Shown here: in pieces, positions 50,767 to 60,584 of the stretch
How positions within the stretch are numbered: position 1 is the first letter of the stretch
How the letters are laid out: the number at the start of each line of letters is the position of its first letter
Origin: Lachnospiraceae bacterium
Lineage (GTDB): Bacteria > Bacillota > Clostridia > Lachnospirales > Lachnospiraceae
Assembly (NCBI GenBank): GCA_910575475.1
Contig: CAJTGD010000032.1
Location: 1-64,000, forward strand
Direction of reading: 5' to 3'
Length of the DNA: 64,000 nucleotides
Program-made: the position numbers and the translations under genes
Notes under the pieces: generated by a model
Databases searched by the model: none
Told to the model about the DNA's origin: nothing
The model's input: only the letters and a program-made list of their open reading frames with translations

Positions 50767-52989
50767 ATGACTCGCAAAGAAATAGAACAACGTGTGGACG
50801 CGTTGATGGAACAAATGACTCTGGAGGAAAAGATCGGGCAGATCAATCAGGCCAGCCCGGCGACCGTCTGTACGCTGCCGGGGGTGGAGGCGGATATTGA
50901 TTCCTGGGTAACGGAAATGATGGAAGGAAAAATATCCGAACAGAAATTCCAGGAGCGCCTGGCAATGTGTGAAGAAAATCTGCGTTTGGACGAACTGGAA
51001 GCAGGAGAAATCGGTTGTTTTGTAAATTTATATGACGACGCGAAGCTGGCTCAGGTCATCGCGGCATCCAAAAAGAGCAGGCTTCAGATCCCGCTGCTGG
51101 TCGGAGTGGATGTGATCCGGGGGTACAGGACAATCTTCCCGACGCCGTTGGCAATGGCAGCTGCATGGGATCCAAAGCTTCACAGGAAGTTGGTAAAGAC
51201 TGCCAAAAAGGAAGCGATTGTCTCAGGGGTAAACTGGGTATTAGGACCTATGCTGGATGTAGCAAGGGACGGACGTTGGGGGAGGATCGTAGAAAGCCCC
51301 GGGGAAGATCCGTATCTGGCCTCTGTTATCGCGAAAGAAATGGTGGAAGAATATCATGCGGATAACGGGGATGGACCTATGATCTGTACAGCAAAGCATT
51401 TTGCGGCTTACGGGGCGGCAAGCGGAGGACAGGATTACAATACAGTCAGCATTTCGATGCAGCAACTGTATGAGACATACCTTCCGCCGTTCCGGGCTGC
51501 GGTTGACGCGGGAGTGGATTGTGTTATGTCAGCGTTCCACGATTTAAACGGCATCCCCTGTGTGTGTGACAAAGAACTTTTGACAGACCTGCTCCGGGAT
51601 GAGATGGGATTTCAAGGGTTTGTAGTAAGCGACGCGGAAGCGGTGAAACAATGTGTGTCCCACGGTATTTCGGGGGATGAGGCTGAGGCGGCGAAAATGT
51701 CTCTGCTGGCAGGAAATGACGTGGACATGACTTCTTATGATTATCGGAACTATCTCAAAAAGCTTGTGGAAGACGGGCAGTTAGAGGAAGAGGTCATCCA
51801 TACGGCAGCGAGACGGGTTTTGGAGAAAAAGCTGGAATATGGGCTGTTTGACAAAGAGTATGTCTATGATCCAGAGAAAATCAGGAAAATTGTTTTGTCA
51901 GAGGAACACAGAGCGATTGCGAGAGAGGTGGCAAGGCAGACGATCGTACTGCTGAAAAACGAGGATGTCCTGCCTGTCAGGGAGAAGAAGCGGATTTTGG
52001 TCATTGGGGAACTGGCCGATGATAAAGAAGCACTGACCGGCCCCTGGGCATTTACCGGGGATAGCGGAAAAACGGTCACAATTGTGGAAGGGCTGCAAAA
52101 AAACGCTCCGGAAGGAACGGAGATTTCTTATGTAAAAGGCTTTGGGGTTCATGACAGCAGGGAAGGATTTGCAGAGGCTCTTGAGAAGGCGGAAAATGCG
52201 GATTTTATCGTGGCAGTTGCCGGGGAAACAGCTTTTATGAGCGGTGAGGCCGCATCCCGGGCAGATCTTCATCTGTCAGGCGCGCAGGAAGAATTCCTGC
52301 TGAAGCTTGCCGGAATTGATGTGCCGAAAGCGGTGCTCCTGGTAAATGGGCGGCCGCTGGCGATTGGATGTTTGAAAGAAAATGTTGGAATCGGGGCCAT
52401 ACTGGAGACCTGGCATCTGGGAACAGAAAGTGGAAATGCGGTTGCAGACGTATTGTTTGGTGCTTATAATCCAAGCGCGAAGCTGACAGTGACATTTGCA
52501 AATGAAGCAGGGCAGGAGCCCATGTATTATAACCACCCGAATACCGGAAAACCAGGCGGGAGCTTTCGGTTTACCTCCAAATACCAGGATGTGCCGATAG
52601 AGCCGCTGTATCCGTTTGGATATGGGCTGAGCTATACGACCTTCCAATATTCGGAGTTGGAGGTACTCACACCAGAAATCCGCTTGGATAGTGAACTGAA
52701 TTGCAGAGTAAAAGTAAAGAATACCGGGGACTGTTTTGGGGAAGAAATCGTACAGTTGTATATCCATGATAAAGTAGCGGGCTGCGTGCGTCCGGTAAAG
52801 GAATTGAAACGGTTTATGAAGATCGCGCTGCAGCCGGGGGAACAGAAGGAATGTGAATTTTCACTGTCGGCAGCAGAGCTTGGCTATTACGACCGAAGCT
52901 GTAATTATGTGGTGGAGCCGGGAACATTTGACCTTTATATTGGCCCGGACAGTAGGGAAGGGCTCCATATGGAATTTGAATTGAAATAA
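50767..52989 (+). CDS. Glycoside hydrolase family 3 beta-glycosidase
   Basis: 740 residues with the full GH3 architecture: barrel domain with MLDVARDGRWGRIVESPGED and KHFAAYG, nucleophile Asp in GFVVSDAEAV (about residue 287), the alpha/beta sandwich with acid/base region GEAASRADLHL, and a C-terminal FnIII-like domain (PFGYGLSYTTF onward). Cytoplasmic (no signal). Likely beta-glucosidase or beta-xylosidase acting on glycosides brought in by the preceding transporter. Confidence 0.95.
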   Translation: MTRKEIEQRVDALMEQMTLEEKIGQINQASPATVCTLPGVEADIDSWVTEMMEGKISEQKFQERLAMCEENLRLDELEAGEIGCFVNLYDDAKLAQVIAASKKSRLQIPLLVGVDVIRGYRTIFPTPLAMAAAWDPKLHRKLVKTAKKEAIVSGVNWVLGPMLDVARDGRWGRIVESPGEDPYLASVIAKEMVEEYHADNGDGPMICTAKHFAAYGAASGGQDYNTVSISMQQLYETYLPPFRAAVDAGVDCVMSAFHDLNGIPCVCDKELLTDLLRDEMGFQGFVVSDAEAVKQCVSHGISGDEAEAAKMSLLAGNDVDMTSYDYRNYLKKLVEDGQLEEEVIHTAARRVLEKKLEYGLFDKEYVYDPEKIRKIVLSEEHRAIAREVARQTIVLLKNEDVLPVREKKRILVIGELADDKEALTGPWAFTGDSGKTVTIVEGLQKNAPEGTEISYVKGFGVHDSREGFAEALEKAENADFIVAVAGETAFMSGEAASRADLHLSGAQEEFLLKLAGIDVPKAVLLVNGRPLAIGCLKENVGIGAILETWHLGTESGNAVADVLFGAYNPSAKLTVTFANEAGQEPMYYNHPNTGKPGGSFRFTSKYQDVPIEPLYPFGYGLSYTTFQYSELEVLTPEIRLDSELNCRVKVKNTGDCFGEEIVQLYIHDKVAGCVRPVKELKRFMKIALQPGEQKECEFSLSAAELGYYDRSCNYVVEPGTFDLYIGPDSREGLHMEFELK

Positions 52990-53024
52990 AATGTGCGCAG
53001 TCGATGATATAGGGAGGTAGAATT

Positions 53025-54089
53025 ATGACGTATCATTCAATCACACCTGGCCGGGTCTGGCTTGACACCGACGGAAACCGGATCCAGGCACACGGGGGCA
53101 GTATCATAACGGTAGGGGACACATTTTACTGGTATGGAGAAAATAAGGAAAAGACAACCGGAAAGGACAGCATCTGGCACTGGGGCGTGCGCTGCTATTC
53201 CTCAAAGGATCTGTATAACTGGAAAAGCGAGGGGATCATCATCCCGCCGGATACCGAGGATGAGTCGTCCCCGCTGCACCCTTCGGCCATGATGGATCGT
53301 CCCCACATCATTTATAATGAAAGGACAAAAAAATATGCGGCATGGCTGAAGATCATGGGGGAACCGCCGTGCTTCGCGGTGCTGACGGCAGATTCGATCC
53401 TGGGGCCGTATGAAATGGTGAACCCGAAAGTAAATCCCTGCGGACTGGAGGTCGGGGACTTCGACCTGCAGGTGGATCCGGTCACGAAAAAGGGATATCT
53501 GATCAGCCAGAAACCGCATACCTGTATCTACGTGGCGGAACTCAATGAGGACTATACGGACGCGGCGGGAACCTATACGGAACATTTCCCGCACACGGCG
53601 CCGCCCCAGGCACGGGAAGCGCCCGCGCATTTTATCCGGAACGGCCTGCATTATCTCATTACCTCAGGTACAACCGGATACTACTCTAATCCGTCGGAGG
53701 CCGCAATGGCGGCAGATTGGAACGATCCTTATGAGATTTTGGGCGATCCCCATGTAAATGACAGCTCAAAGACCTCCTTCAATTCCCAGATCACATCCGT
53801 GTTCCGCCATCCGGGAAAGAAGGACCTGTATATCGCGCTGGCGGACCGCTGGAAGCCGGAGATCTGCCAGATGGAAGGATATGAAACAGGAGCGTATTCC
53901 GACAGGATCCAGGAAAAATTCAGACGGATCTTTGACCCAAAGGTGGAATTTGTATTCACGGCAGAGGACGCGGAGGATATGAAGATCAATTCGTCGGTGT
54001 CCGATTATGTATGGCTCCCGCTGAAATTCGACGGGGACCAGGTCCGGATCGAATGGCGGGATGAGTGGACGATTGAAGAATATGAGTAA
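53025..54089 (+). CDS. GH43-like glycosidase (galactanase-type subgroup)
   Basis: 354 residues. PGRVWLDTDGNRIQAHGGSI and TFYWYGENKE resemble the GH43 subgroup around exo-beta-1,3-galactanase. Blade motifs follow (CYSSKDLYNWKSEGIIIP, MDRPHIIYNERTKKYAAWLK, GDFDLQVDP, YLITSGTTGYYSNPSE). ATG 53025 follows GGGAGG. Third gene of the transporter/GH3 operon. The exact linkage specificity cannot be read. Confidence 0.8.
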   Translation: MTYHSITPGRVWLDTDGNRIQAHGGSIITVGDTFYWYGENKEKTTGKDSIWHWGVRCYSSKDLYNWKSEGIIIPPDTEDESSPLHPSAMMDRPHIIYNERTKKYAAWLKIMGEPPCFAVLTADSILGPYEMVNPKVNPCGLEVGDFDLQVDPVTKKGYLISQKPHTCIYVAELNEDYTDAAGTYTEHFPHTAPPQAREAPAHFIRNGLHYLITSGTTGYYSNPSEAAMAADWNDPYEILGDPHVNDSSKTSFNSQITSVFRHPGKKDLYIALADRWKPEICQMEGYETGAYSDRIQEKFRRIFDPKVEFVFTAEDAEDMKINSSVSDYVWLPLKFDGDQVRIEWRDEWTIEEYE

Positions 54090-54127
54090 ATAACAAGAGT
54101 ATAGAGAAAACAGAATGAACTGCAATG

Positions 54128-54173
54128 GGGGCTGTTTCACAAGAGATGAAAAACTCTTGGAGATAACAGTCCC
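54128..54173 (+). terminator. Hairpin after the transporter/GH3/GH43 operon
   Basis: GGG.CTGTT and AACAG.CCC arms with an inner AAGAG/CTCTT stem, followed by TTCTTCT. Plausible intrinsic terminator with bulges. Confidence 0.5.
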
Positions 54174-54298
54174 TTCTTCTGCAATTCCTAAATGCAGCCA
54201 ATTTACAGGGAAGGAATGAATTGCTAATTTTTATCTCAGATGTTAGTATAAGATTGTAAGAGAACATTTTTTACCAAATAAAATAGTTGGTGAAAAAA

Positions 54299-54496
54299 TT
54301 CCACCTGTACGGTTGGATCATCTTAAGATGCTCCAACCTGCTCATCCATTCGCAAAATCCGTGCTGTCGTACTCTTGCGTCTGCTGATGCAGCCGCATTT
54401 TGCTCATTTATGAGTAGGCTGCTAATCCAAAATCTTAGTTTTATCGCAATAAATTGCATAAAACTGAGATTTCGGATTGCAACCGTACAGGTGGAA
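54299..54496. repeat. Large palindromic element, 198 bp
   Basis: Perfect 17-bp outer arms (TTCCACCTGTACGGTTG at 54299-54315 and its complement at 54480-54496) enclose at least two inner hairpins: GGTTGGA..TCCAACC (54311-54338) and AATCC..GGATT (about 54424-54478, stem around AGTTTTAT/ATAAAACT). The left third resembles the complement of 9807-9862 with paired arm changes. It ends 25 bp before the AraC-GH39 start, so it is in the leader of that gene. Confidence 0.6.
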
Positions 54497-54521
54497 AAAA
54501 TCTATAATCGGGAGATTTGGT

Positions 54522-56933
54522 ATGATTCAGCAGAGAGGATTGGAGCTTGAGATAACAAAGGGACAGAAAGAGCCACTGCATTTTCACCCGGAGGTTGAAG
54601 TAGTCTTTGTGGTTGAGGGAAGCTTGAGCGCGAAAATAAAGGATTCAAAATATGAATTGAAAAAGGAAGATATCATCTTATTCAATTCCAATGTTATGCA
54701 TTGTATAAAGGGCGGGGATAAAACAATCATATGCTGCATAAGGTATTCTTATCAAGCGCTGGCAGAAATGACGCGCACTGAAAATATTGCCTTTTTGTGC
54801 AACAGCGTAAGTGACGCGGAATCATCTTACTATGATCTGAAAAATATTTTCCGGGAACTTATCTATCAGGAAGTACGGCAGGCACGTAAGACGGAATGCC
54901 TGAAAGAGAGCCTGCTTTTGAAGCTTTTAGATTGTCTGGTCGAGAATTACCAGCTTGACAGTCCTGCGGAAGCATTGAAGCTGTCTGGCAGTGATCTGAG
55001 GCTGCAGAAGATATTCCAATATGTAAACAAAAAATTCCGGGATGGGGCCAACCTGTCAGAATTGGCAGAGCAGCTGTATGTTTCCACCTCAACATTGTCA
55101 AGATTTTTTAAAAAGCAGACAGGGATTTATTTCGCGGATTATGTAATTCAGATCAAAATTCGATATGCTATGCAGGATCTGCTCTATACAGAAAAAAGCA
55201 TTATGAAGATTGCTGTTGACTGTGGTTTTTCAAACGCGTCTGTATTCAGTAAGATATTTAAAGAGATGTATGAAGTGGCTCCGTCGGATTACCGCGAGCA
55301 GTGCAAAGCAGCTGCATTGCGGAAGGAAGAGGAAAAAAAGGCGGTGAATGAGCTGGTTTTTCAAAAAATCCGGGAGAGCGGGAACGACTGTTTGGATATG
55401 GAAACGATTGAAAATTCAGTGATAGAAGTTGACATGAGCCGAAAAATCCCATATGAGAAAAATTGGAACAAGGTTCTTAATATTGGCTCCCTGGCGAATC
55501 TGATGCTTGTGAATCTGCAGTACCATACCTTATATTTGACAGAGCATCTGGGGTTTCGATATGGAAGGATATGGAATATATTCTCACAGAAGATGATGCT
55601 CAGTGATGGGGTGACAATCGGAACATATAATTTTGATAAGATTGATCTTGGCCTGGACTTTTTGGTTTCCCATCACATCGTACCGTATATTGACCTGGGG
55701 CGAAGACCGGATATGGCGTTGAAATCAGAGAAAGAAGTCGTGTTTTATGGAAATGAATATACGGAATTTCAATCAAAAAGAGTATGGGAAAACTTGCTTG
55801 AGAATTTTATCAGCCATATTGTAAAGCGTTATGGGACAGACGAGGTGAGTCAGTGGATTTTTGAGGTTTCTTTCGACAGCATCCATGCCCACAGACCGGA
55901 AAGCCATTACTATTGTGACGAGAATTACGATATTTTTCTTGTGTATCAATATATATATCATACGATCAAAAGAGTATTGCCGGACGCGCAGGTCGGAGGG
56001 CCTTTGGGCGTGATCATCACGGAATACGCGGATATGAAAAGATTCTTTTCTTTATGCGTCGAACAGCAAATAGTTCCGGACTTTATCTCTTTTATGCTGT
56101 TCCCCTATGAAGGCTGTTGGGAAGATGGCAATATATTTGCCGTGCGTATGAATAAGGAAGATGTAGAACGGGAAAAGATTACAGCAATAAGACGCCTGAT
56201 GGAAGAAATGGGAGTGGGGGATTGTAAGCTGTATATTGCAGAATGGAGCAATTCTTTATCTAACAGGAATTTCCTGAATGACAGTTGCTTTCGGGCGGCA
56301 TATATTGTGAAAAATCTGGTGGAAATCTGGGATTCCGCGGATATGATGGGAATGTGGATGGGATCAGACTGGGTGAGCAGCTATTACGATACCGTCGGAA
56401 TCACGAATGGAGGGGGTGGGCTCCTGACAAAAGACAGTATATGCAAACCTGCTTATCATGCCCTCTCGTTTATGAATCAATTAGGTGATCATTTGATCGC
56501 GAAAGGTAAGAATTATATCGTAACAGAAATAGGCGCTTACAACTATTCTATTGTATGCTTTAACTTTAAAAAATATAGCAGTAATTATTTTTTAAAAGAA
56601 GAAAATTTCAGCTGCCCGGATGAGATAGCGGATCTATTTCAAGACAGTGATCCGCTGGAATTGAATCTTGTACTGGAACAGATGCCATCCGATATGGATT
56701 TTGTGATAAAAAAGCATACGGTGAAGGAGTCGGAGGGGAGTATCCTCGGCGAGTGGAAGCACTTTCAATATGAAAAGCAGATGGAGGGAAGCGATGTAAA
56801 GTATATAAGAGAAGTATGTTTCCCACGTATGAGTATGGAAAAAAAGCGGACCAGGCAGGGAAGGCTCGATATTAAAGTGACATTGAAGGCACATGAAGTT
56901 GTTTTGCTGCATGTGTATGAAAATATTCAGTAG
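54522..56933 (+). CDS. AraC regulator fused to a GH39-like domain
   Basis: 803 residues. Cupin (about 1-90: HFHPEVEVVFVVEGSL), AraC DNA-binding domain (about 165-265: LSELAEQLYVSTSTLSRFF; IMKIAVDCGFSNASVFSKIF), then a GH39-type xylosidase barrel and beta domain (about 300-800). The barrel keeps YGRIWNIF and the nucleophile position in LYIAEWSNS (about 573). The acid/base site, normally W.FE.WNEP, reads WIFEVSFDSI (about 445), so the proton donor is missing. The domain is therefore probably a sugar sensor, not an enzyme. The ATG at 54522 is chosen after CGGGAG. It likely controls the downstream transporter/GH3/GH2 operon. Confidence 0.85.
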   Translation: MIQQRGLELEITKGQKEPLHFHPEVEVVFVVEGSLSAKIKDSKYELKKEDIILFNSNVMHCIKGGDKTIICCIRYSYQALAEMTRTENIAFLCNSVSDAESSYYDLKNIFRELIYQEVRQARKTECLKESLLLKLLDCLVENYQLDSPAEALKLSGSDLRLQKIFQYVNKKFRDGANLSELAEQLYVSTSTLSRFFKKQTGIYFADYVIQIKIRYAMQDLLYTEKSIMKIAVDCGFSNASVFSKIFKEMYEVAPSDYREQCKAAALRKEEEKKAVNELVFQKIRESGNDCLDMETIENSVIEVDMSRKIPYEKNWNKVLNIGSLANLMLVNLQYHTLYLTEHLGFRYGRIWNIFSQKMMLSDGVTIGTYNFDKIDLGLDFLVSHHIVPYIDLGRRPDMALKSEKEVVFYGNEYTEFQSKRVWENLLENFISHIVKRYGTDEVSQWIFEVSFDSIHAHRPESHYYCDENYDIFLVYQYIYHTIKRVLPDAQVGGPLGVIITEYADMKRFFSLCVEQQIVPDFISFMLFPYEGCWEDGNIFAVRMNKEDVEREKITAIRRLMEEMGVGDCKLYIAEWSNSLSNRNFLNDSCFRAAYIVKNLVEIWDSADMMGMWMGSDWVSSYYDTVGITNGGGGLLTKDSICKPAYHALSFMNQLGDHLIAKGKNYIVTEIGAYNYSIVCFNFKKYSSNYFLKEENFSCPDEIADLFQDSDPLELNLVLEQMPSDMDFVIKKHTVKESEGSILGEWKHFQYEKQMEGSDVKYIREVCFPRMSMEKKRTRQGRLDIKVTLKAHEVVLLHVYENIQ

Positions 56934-56961
56934 GGAACTGTAAAGAAAGCGGTACAGACCG

Positions 56962-56998
56962 AGCAGGACAGATGGTAAAAAATCTGTCCTGCTTTTTT
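56962..56998 (+). terminator. Intrinsic terminator of the AraC-GH39 gene
   Basis: A perfect 12-bp stem AGCAGGACAGAT (56962-56973) with ATCTGTCCTGCT (56982-56993) and a run of six T. Textbook rho-independent terminator. Confidence 0.95.
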
Positions 56999-57125
56999 GT
57001 TCTATAGGAAACTTCTCCGAAATTTCCTATAGAACAAAAACCCTCCGGGGGATGCGCGCTGCGCGCATAAGGAAAATGGCTGCTTCCGCAGCCGCGCTTC
57101 GGCGCGAGTTTCGCAAGCGAAACTC
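56999..57125. repeat. Train of consecutive hairpins
   Basis: Within 127 bp: a 13-bp stem (56999-57011 with 57023-57035), TGCGCGC/GCGCGCA (57053-57067), GGCTGC-TTCC-GCAGCC (57078-57093), CGCGC-TTCG-GCGCG (57093-57106) and GAGTTTCGC-AA-GCGAAACTC (57106-57125), the last followed by TTTTC. Each is closed by a tight loop. It is non-coding and reads like a repetitive intergenic element of this bacterial group. Confidence 0.7.
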
Positions 57126-57135
57126 TTTTCTTGTG

Positions 57136-57251
57136 CATGCAACAAATATCAGAAATCGTTGCATGGGTGTTATCTGGATGTAAAGAAATGCAACAGGAAG
57201 ATTCTTCTTTGCAACAGAGAGAAGGAAGGCTGAAAAAATAAAAGCTATAAT
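57136..57251 (+). promoter_or_regulatory. TGCAACA operator repeats and promoter of the second catabolic operon
   Basis: CATGCAAC (57136-57143) and GTTGCATG (57158-57165) form a palindrome. Further TGCAACAG copies lie at 57189 and 57210, 21 bp apart. A -10 TATAAT is at 57246-57251 and the last repeat sits just upstream of the -35 position. This arrangement fits AraC-type activation, probably by the protein encoded at 54522-56933. Confidence 0.55.
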
Positions 57252-57291
57252 ACGAATCATAAGAATAAAAAGAGAGTTGAGGAGGTAACTT

Positions 57292-58677
57292 ATGAATGCA
57301 GAGGCAGTAACAAATGAAAAAACAAATGTAAAGCTTGGATTTTTTTACAGCCTGGGAGAGGTGGGGAGCCAGCTTAGCTGGTATATGATCAATTCTTATC
57401 TGACATTGTTCTATACGGACGTAGTCGGATTGTCCGCCGCGGCGATTTCCCTGATCATGCTGATCGCCAGGGTATGGGACGCGGCAAATGATCCCATGAT
57501 GGGACTGATCGCGGATCGGACCAAAACAAGATGGGGGAAGTTCCGGCCGTATCTGATGTTCGCGCCGCCTTTCCTGGCAATATTTAATATTCTGACATTT
57601 ACCGTATTTCCGGTTCAGGGCGCGCTGAAGGTTGTATTATGTCTGGTATGCTATATTGGCGCCGGTATGGTGTATACTGTTCTGGGGATCAGTTATTCCG
57701 GTTTATTAAACAGGATCGCGAGAGATTCACAGGTGCGTACAAACTACGCGGCAGCAAAGTCCATAGGCAGTTCCGTGATCAGTATGTTCCTGTCAGCGGC
57801 GGCAATGCCGATGATCCTGCATTTCAGCAAAAGTGATACGGCAAACGCAAAGGGATATTTTATCACGACAGTGATCCTTTCCCTTATGATGCTTCCTTCT
57901 TTCTGGCTTTGTGCATGGAAATGTAAAGAAACAGTTGTGATTCAATCCTCTGAGCAAAAGGCGGAAAGCGCGGAGAAAAAATCAATATTACAATCGCTGA
58001 AAACAGCGGCTCAGAATAAAATGCTGGTTATTATGATCTTTAACAATTTTATGGGGGCAATGGGGACGATAGCGCGTATGTCTATGCTGTCTTATTATGT
58101 GATCTATGTAGTCGGCTCTTATACGATGATCGCCCCGATCTATACTACAATGACACTGTTTCAATTGATCGGAAGCGTATCCATTCCGTATCTGACAAAG
58201 GTATTAAGTAAGAAAAAGATATGCGTTTTGATGGGGCTTTCCTCTGTCATTTCCTTTGTCCTGATTTTCCTGTTTGGAGCGCGGAGTACAATCCTTCTCT
58301 TTGTATGCAGCGCGGTGGTTGGATTTGGAAACAGTATTGCCGGTGTAGGAATCGGGATGATCTGTGACTGTATAGAATACGGGGACTGGAAATATGGGGT
58401 GCGTGACGAGGCATTGCCATTTGCGATCACCAGTTTTGCGGTCAAGCTGGCTACAGCGGTTACGGGATCTGTCGGAGTTCTGCTTCTGGCAGCGACAGGC
58501 TATGTGGCGGGAGCTGAACAGAGCGCGACGACACTGACAGGAATCAACGCGGTTGTGAACCTCATTCCGGCGGCGTGTCATTTATTAGCCGTTCTTCCGC
58601 TGTTTTTGTATAATCTGGATGATAAAATGATGCATAAGATTGCCGCGGAACTTGACGAAAGGAATGCAAAAAAATAG
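57292..58677 (+). CDS. GPH-family glycoside symporter
   Basis: 461 residues, about 12 helices. WDAANDPMMGLIADRT with RWGKFRPY near residues 62-85 and IEYGDWKYGVRDE near the C-terminus are the two family motifs. First gene of an operon with the broken GH3 and the GH2 gene. ATG 57292 follows GAGGAGG. Confidence 0.95.
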   Translation: MNAEAVTNEKTNVKLGFFYSLGEVGSQLSWYMINSYLTLFYTDVVGLSAAAISLIMLIARVWDAANDPMMGLIADRTKTRWGKFRPYLMFAPPFLAIFNILTFTVFPVQGALKVVLCLVCYIGAGMVYTVLGISYSGLLNRIARDSQVRTNYAAAKSIGSSVISMFLSAAAMPMILHFSKSDTANAKGYFITTVILSLMMLPSFWLCAWKCKETVVIQSSEQKAESAEKKSILQSLKTAAQNKMLVIMIFNNFMGAMGTIARMSMLSYYVIYVVGSYTMIAPIYTTMTLFQLIGSVSIPYLTKVLSKKKICVLMGLSSVISFVLIFLFGARSTILLFVCSAVVGFGNSIAGVGIGMICDCIEYGDWKYGVRDEALPFAITSFAVKLATAVTGSVGVLLLAATGYVAGAEQSATTLTGINAVVNLIPAACHLLAVLPLFLYNLDDKMMHKIAAELDERNAKK

Positions 58678-58691
58678 AAAGTAGGAAGAAA

Positions 58692-60535
58692 ATGATGGAA
58701 CGGAAATGGCACAGAGAGGAAAAAGATGGGTACTCCGGCGATACCTTCAACCAACGTTTCGCGGGAACCTATGACGGGAAGCCTTTCGACCCGGATACAG
58801 GGGATATCTCCCGGATTACAGACCAGCAAAAAGAATTTTTAAAAGAAGATTATGTAAGGCATATTCTGCTGACTACCGTAGAGTCAGCAGAGGATGCCGC
58901 GAAATGGAATAATCATGTGCAGGCATTTTGTGAGAGCATGGATTGGGGATCACGACAGCGTTATCACCCCAGGTAGACATTGCTTCTGACCCAAGATGGA
59001 ACCGATATAACGGCACTTTTGGAGAAGGTACAAAGCTGGCGGCAGATATGGGAAAGGCATATATAGACGGCTGCCAGACTACGGAGGAAAGCCCGGGCGG
59101 CTGGGGAGAAGACAGTGTGAACGCAATGGTAAAACACTGGCCCGGCGGAGGGACAGGAGAAGGCGGCCGGGACGCGCATTTTTCTTATGGGAAATACGCC
59201 GTATATCCGGGAGATAATTTTGAAGAACATTTGAAGCCCTTTACAGAAGGGGCATTCTGCCTGGATGGAAAAACAGAAAAGGCTTCCGCGGTCATGCCGT
59301 ATTATACCATTTCCTATGGAGTGGATCAAAAATATGGAGAAAATGTAGGGAATAGTTACAGTAAATATCTTATTACGGATCTGCTCCGTGAAAAGTATCA
59401 GTACGATGGGGTAGTCTGCACGGATTGGGGGATTACTGCAACCTGTTCATCAGACGATATGATTTGCGGCATGAATTGGGGCGTGGCCCATCTGTCTGTG
59501 GAAGAACGGCACTATAAGGCATTGATGGCAGGGGTGGACCAGTTTGGAGGAAATAACGATAAAGAGCCGGTGATTACAGCATACCGGATGGGGTGCGCGC
59601 GTATAGGTGAGGAAGCCATGAGAAAAAGGATGGAAGCTTCAGCGAAGCGGCTCCTGAAAAATATATTCCGCCCCGGGTTATTCGAAAATCCATATATTGA
59701 TTCTTCGAATAGTGAAAATACGGTGGGGAAACCAGAATATATGAAAGCCGGGTATGAGACACAGCAAAAGTCCGTTGTCCTGCTTAAGAATAAGAATCAG
59801 GTACTTCCGCTTGCTAAGGGGACAAAAGTATTCATCCCGGACTGCCCGGATACCAGCCTGTATGGGATGCCTGCATTGTTCGCGGAGGATCTGCTTGTCC
59901 CGGGACATCCCTGGCTGGACAGAAAACAGGCTGAAAAATATGTGACAGTTGTAGGCAACCCGGAGGAAGCAGACGCGGCAATTGCATTTATGGAAAATCC
60001 GAAACCCATGATTCCCGGGTATTCCGGCAGCACAGGCTATGTTCCTGTTACATTGCAGTATCGTCCGTATACATCAAAAAAGGGAAGAGAAAAAAGTATT
60101 GCCGGCGGTGATCCGTTCCATTATCAAAAGCCAGACCGCTCCTATAAGGGAAAGACGAATACTTCGGCGAATGAAACACAGCTGGATGTATTCCTTGAGA
60201 CGAAAAAAGCCATGGGGGAGAAACCGGTGATTGCGGTTTTGGACGTTACAGGACCTATGGTAATGGAAGAATTTGAACCTCTGGCAGATGCGATATTCAT
60301 GGGGTTTGAAGTGCAGAAGCAGGTATATCTCGATGCTTTGACAGGGCAGTTTATTCTAGGGGGGCTGCTTCCGTTCCAGATCCCGGAAAATATGGACGCG
60401 GTGGAAGAGCAGCTGGAAGATGTACCGCGGGATGTACGGTGCTATACAGACGAACTGGGACATATCTATGATTTTGCGTATGGAATGGACTTTCAGAATG
60501 TGATTCGGGATGAAAGGGTAGAAAAATATAGATGA
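58692..60535 (+). pseudogene. Glycoside hydrolase family 3 gene with internal deletion
   Basis: The first frame (58692-58976) gives the GH3 N-terminus up to NNHVQAFCES. The second frame (58943-60535) resumes at GITTALSPQVDIASDPRW and runs through KHWPGGGTGEGG, the nucleophile Asp in VCTDWGIT, and the C-terminal sandwich (DELGHIYDFAYGMDF). About 50 residues between these points, which in relatives contain the first part of the substrate pocket, are missing, with a one-base phase change at about 58940. Otherwise the gene is well preserved, so the lesion is recent. Confidence 0.8.
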
Positions 60536-60584
60536 TTTCAACGCACAATTTACCTTGAAATCATAAATAGAGGAGTTGATGTTT

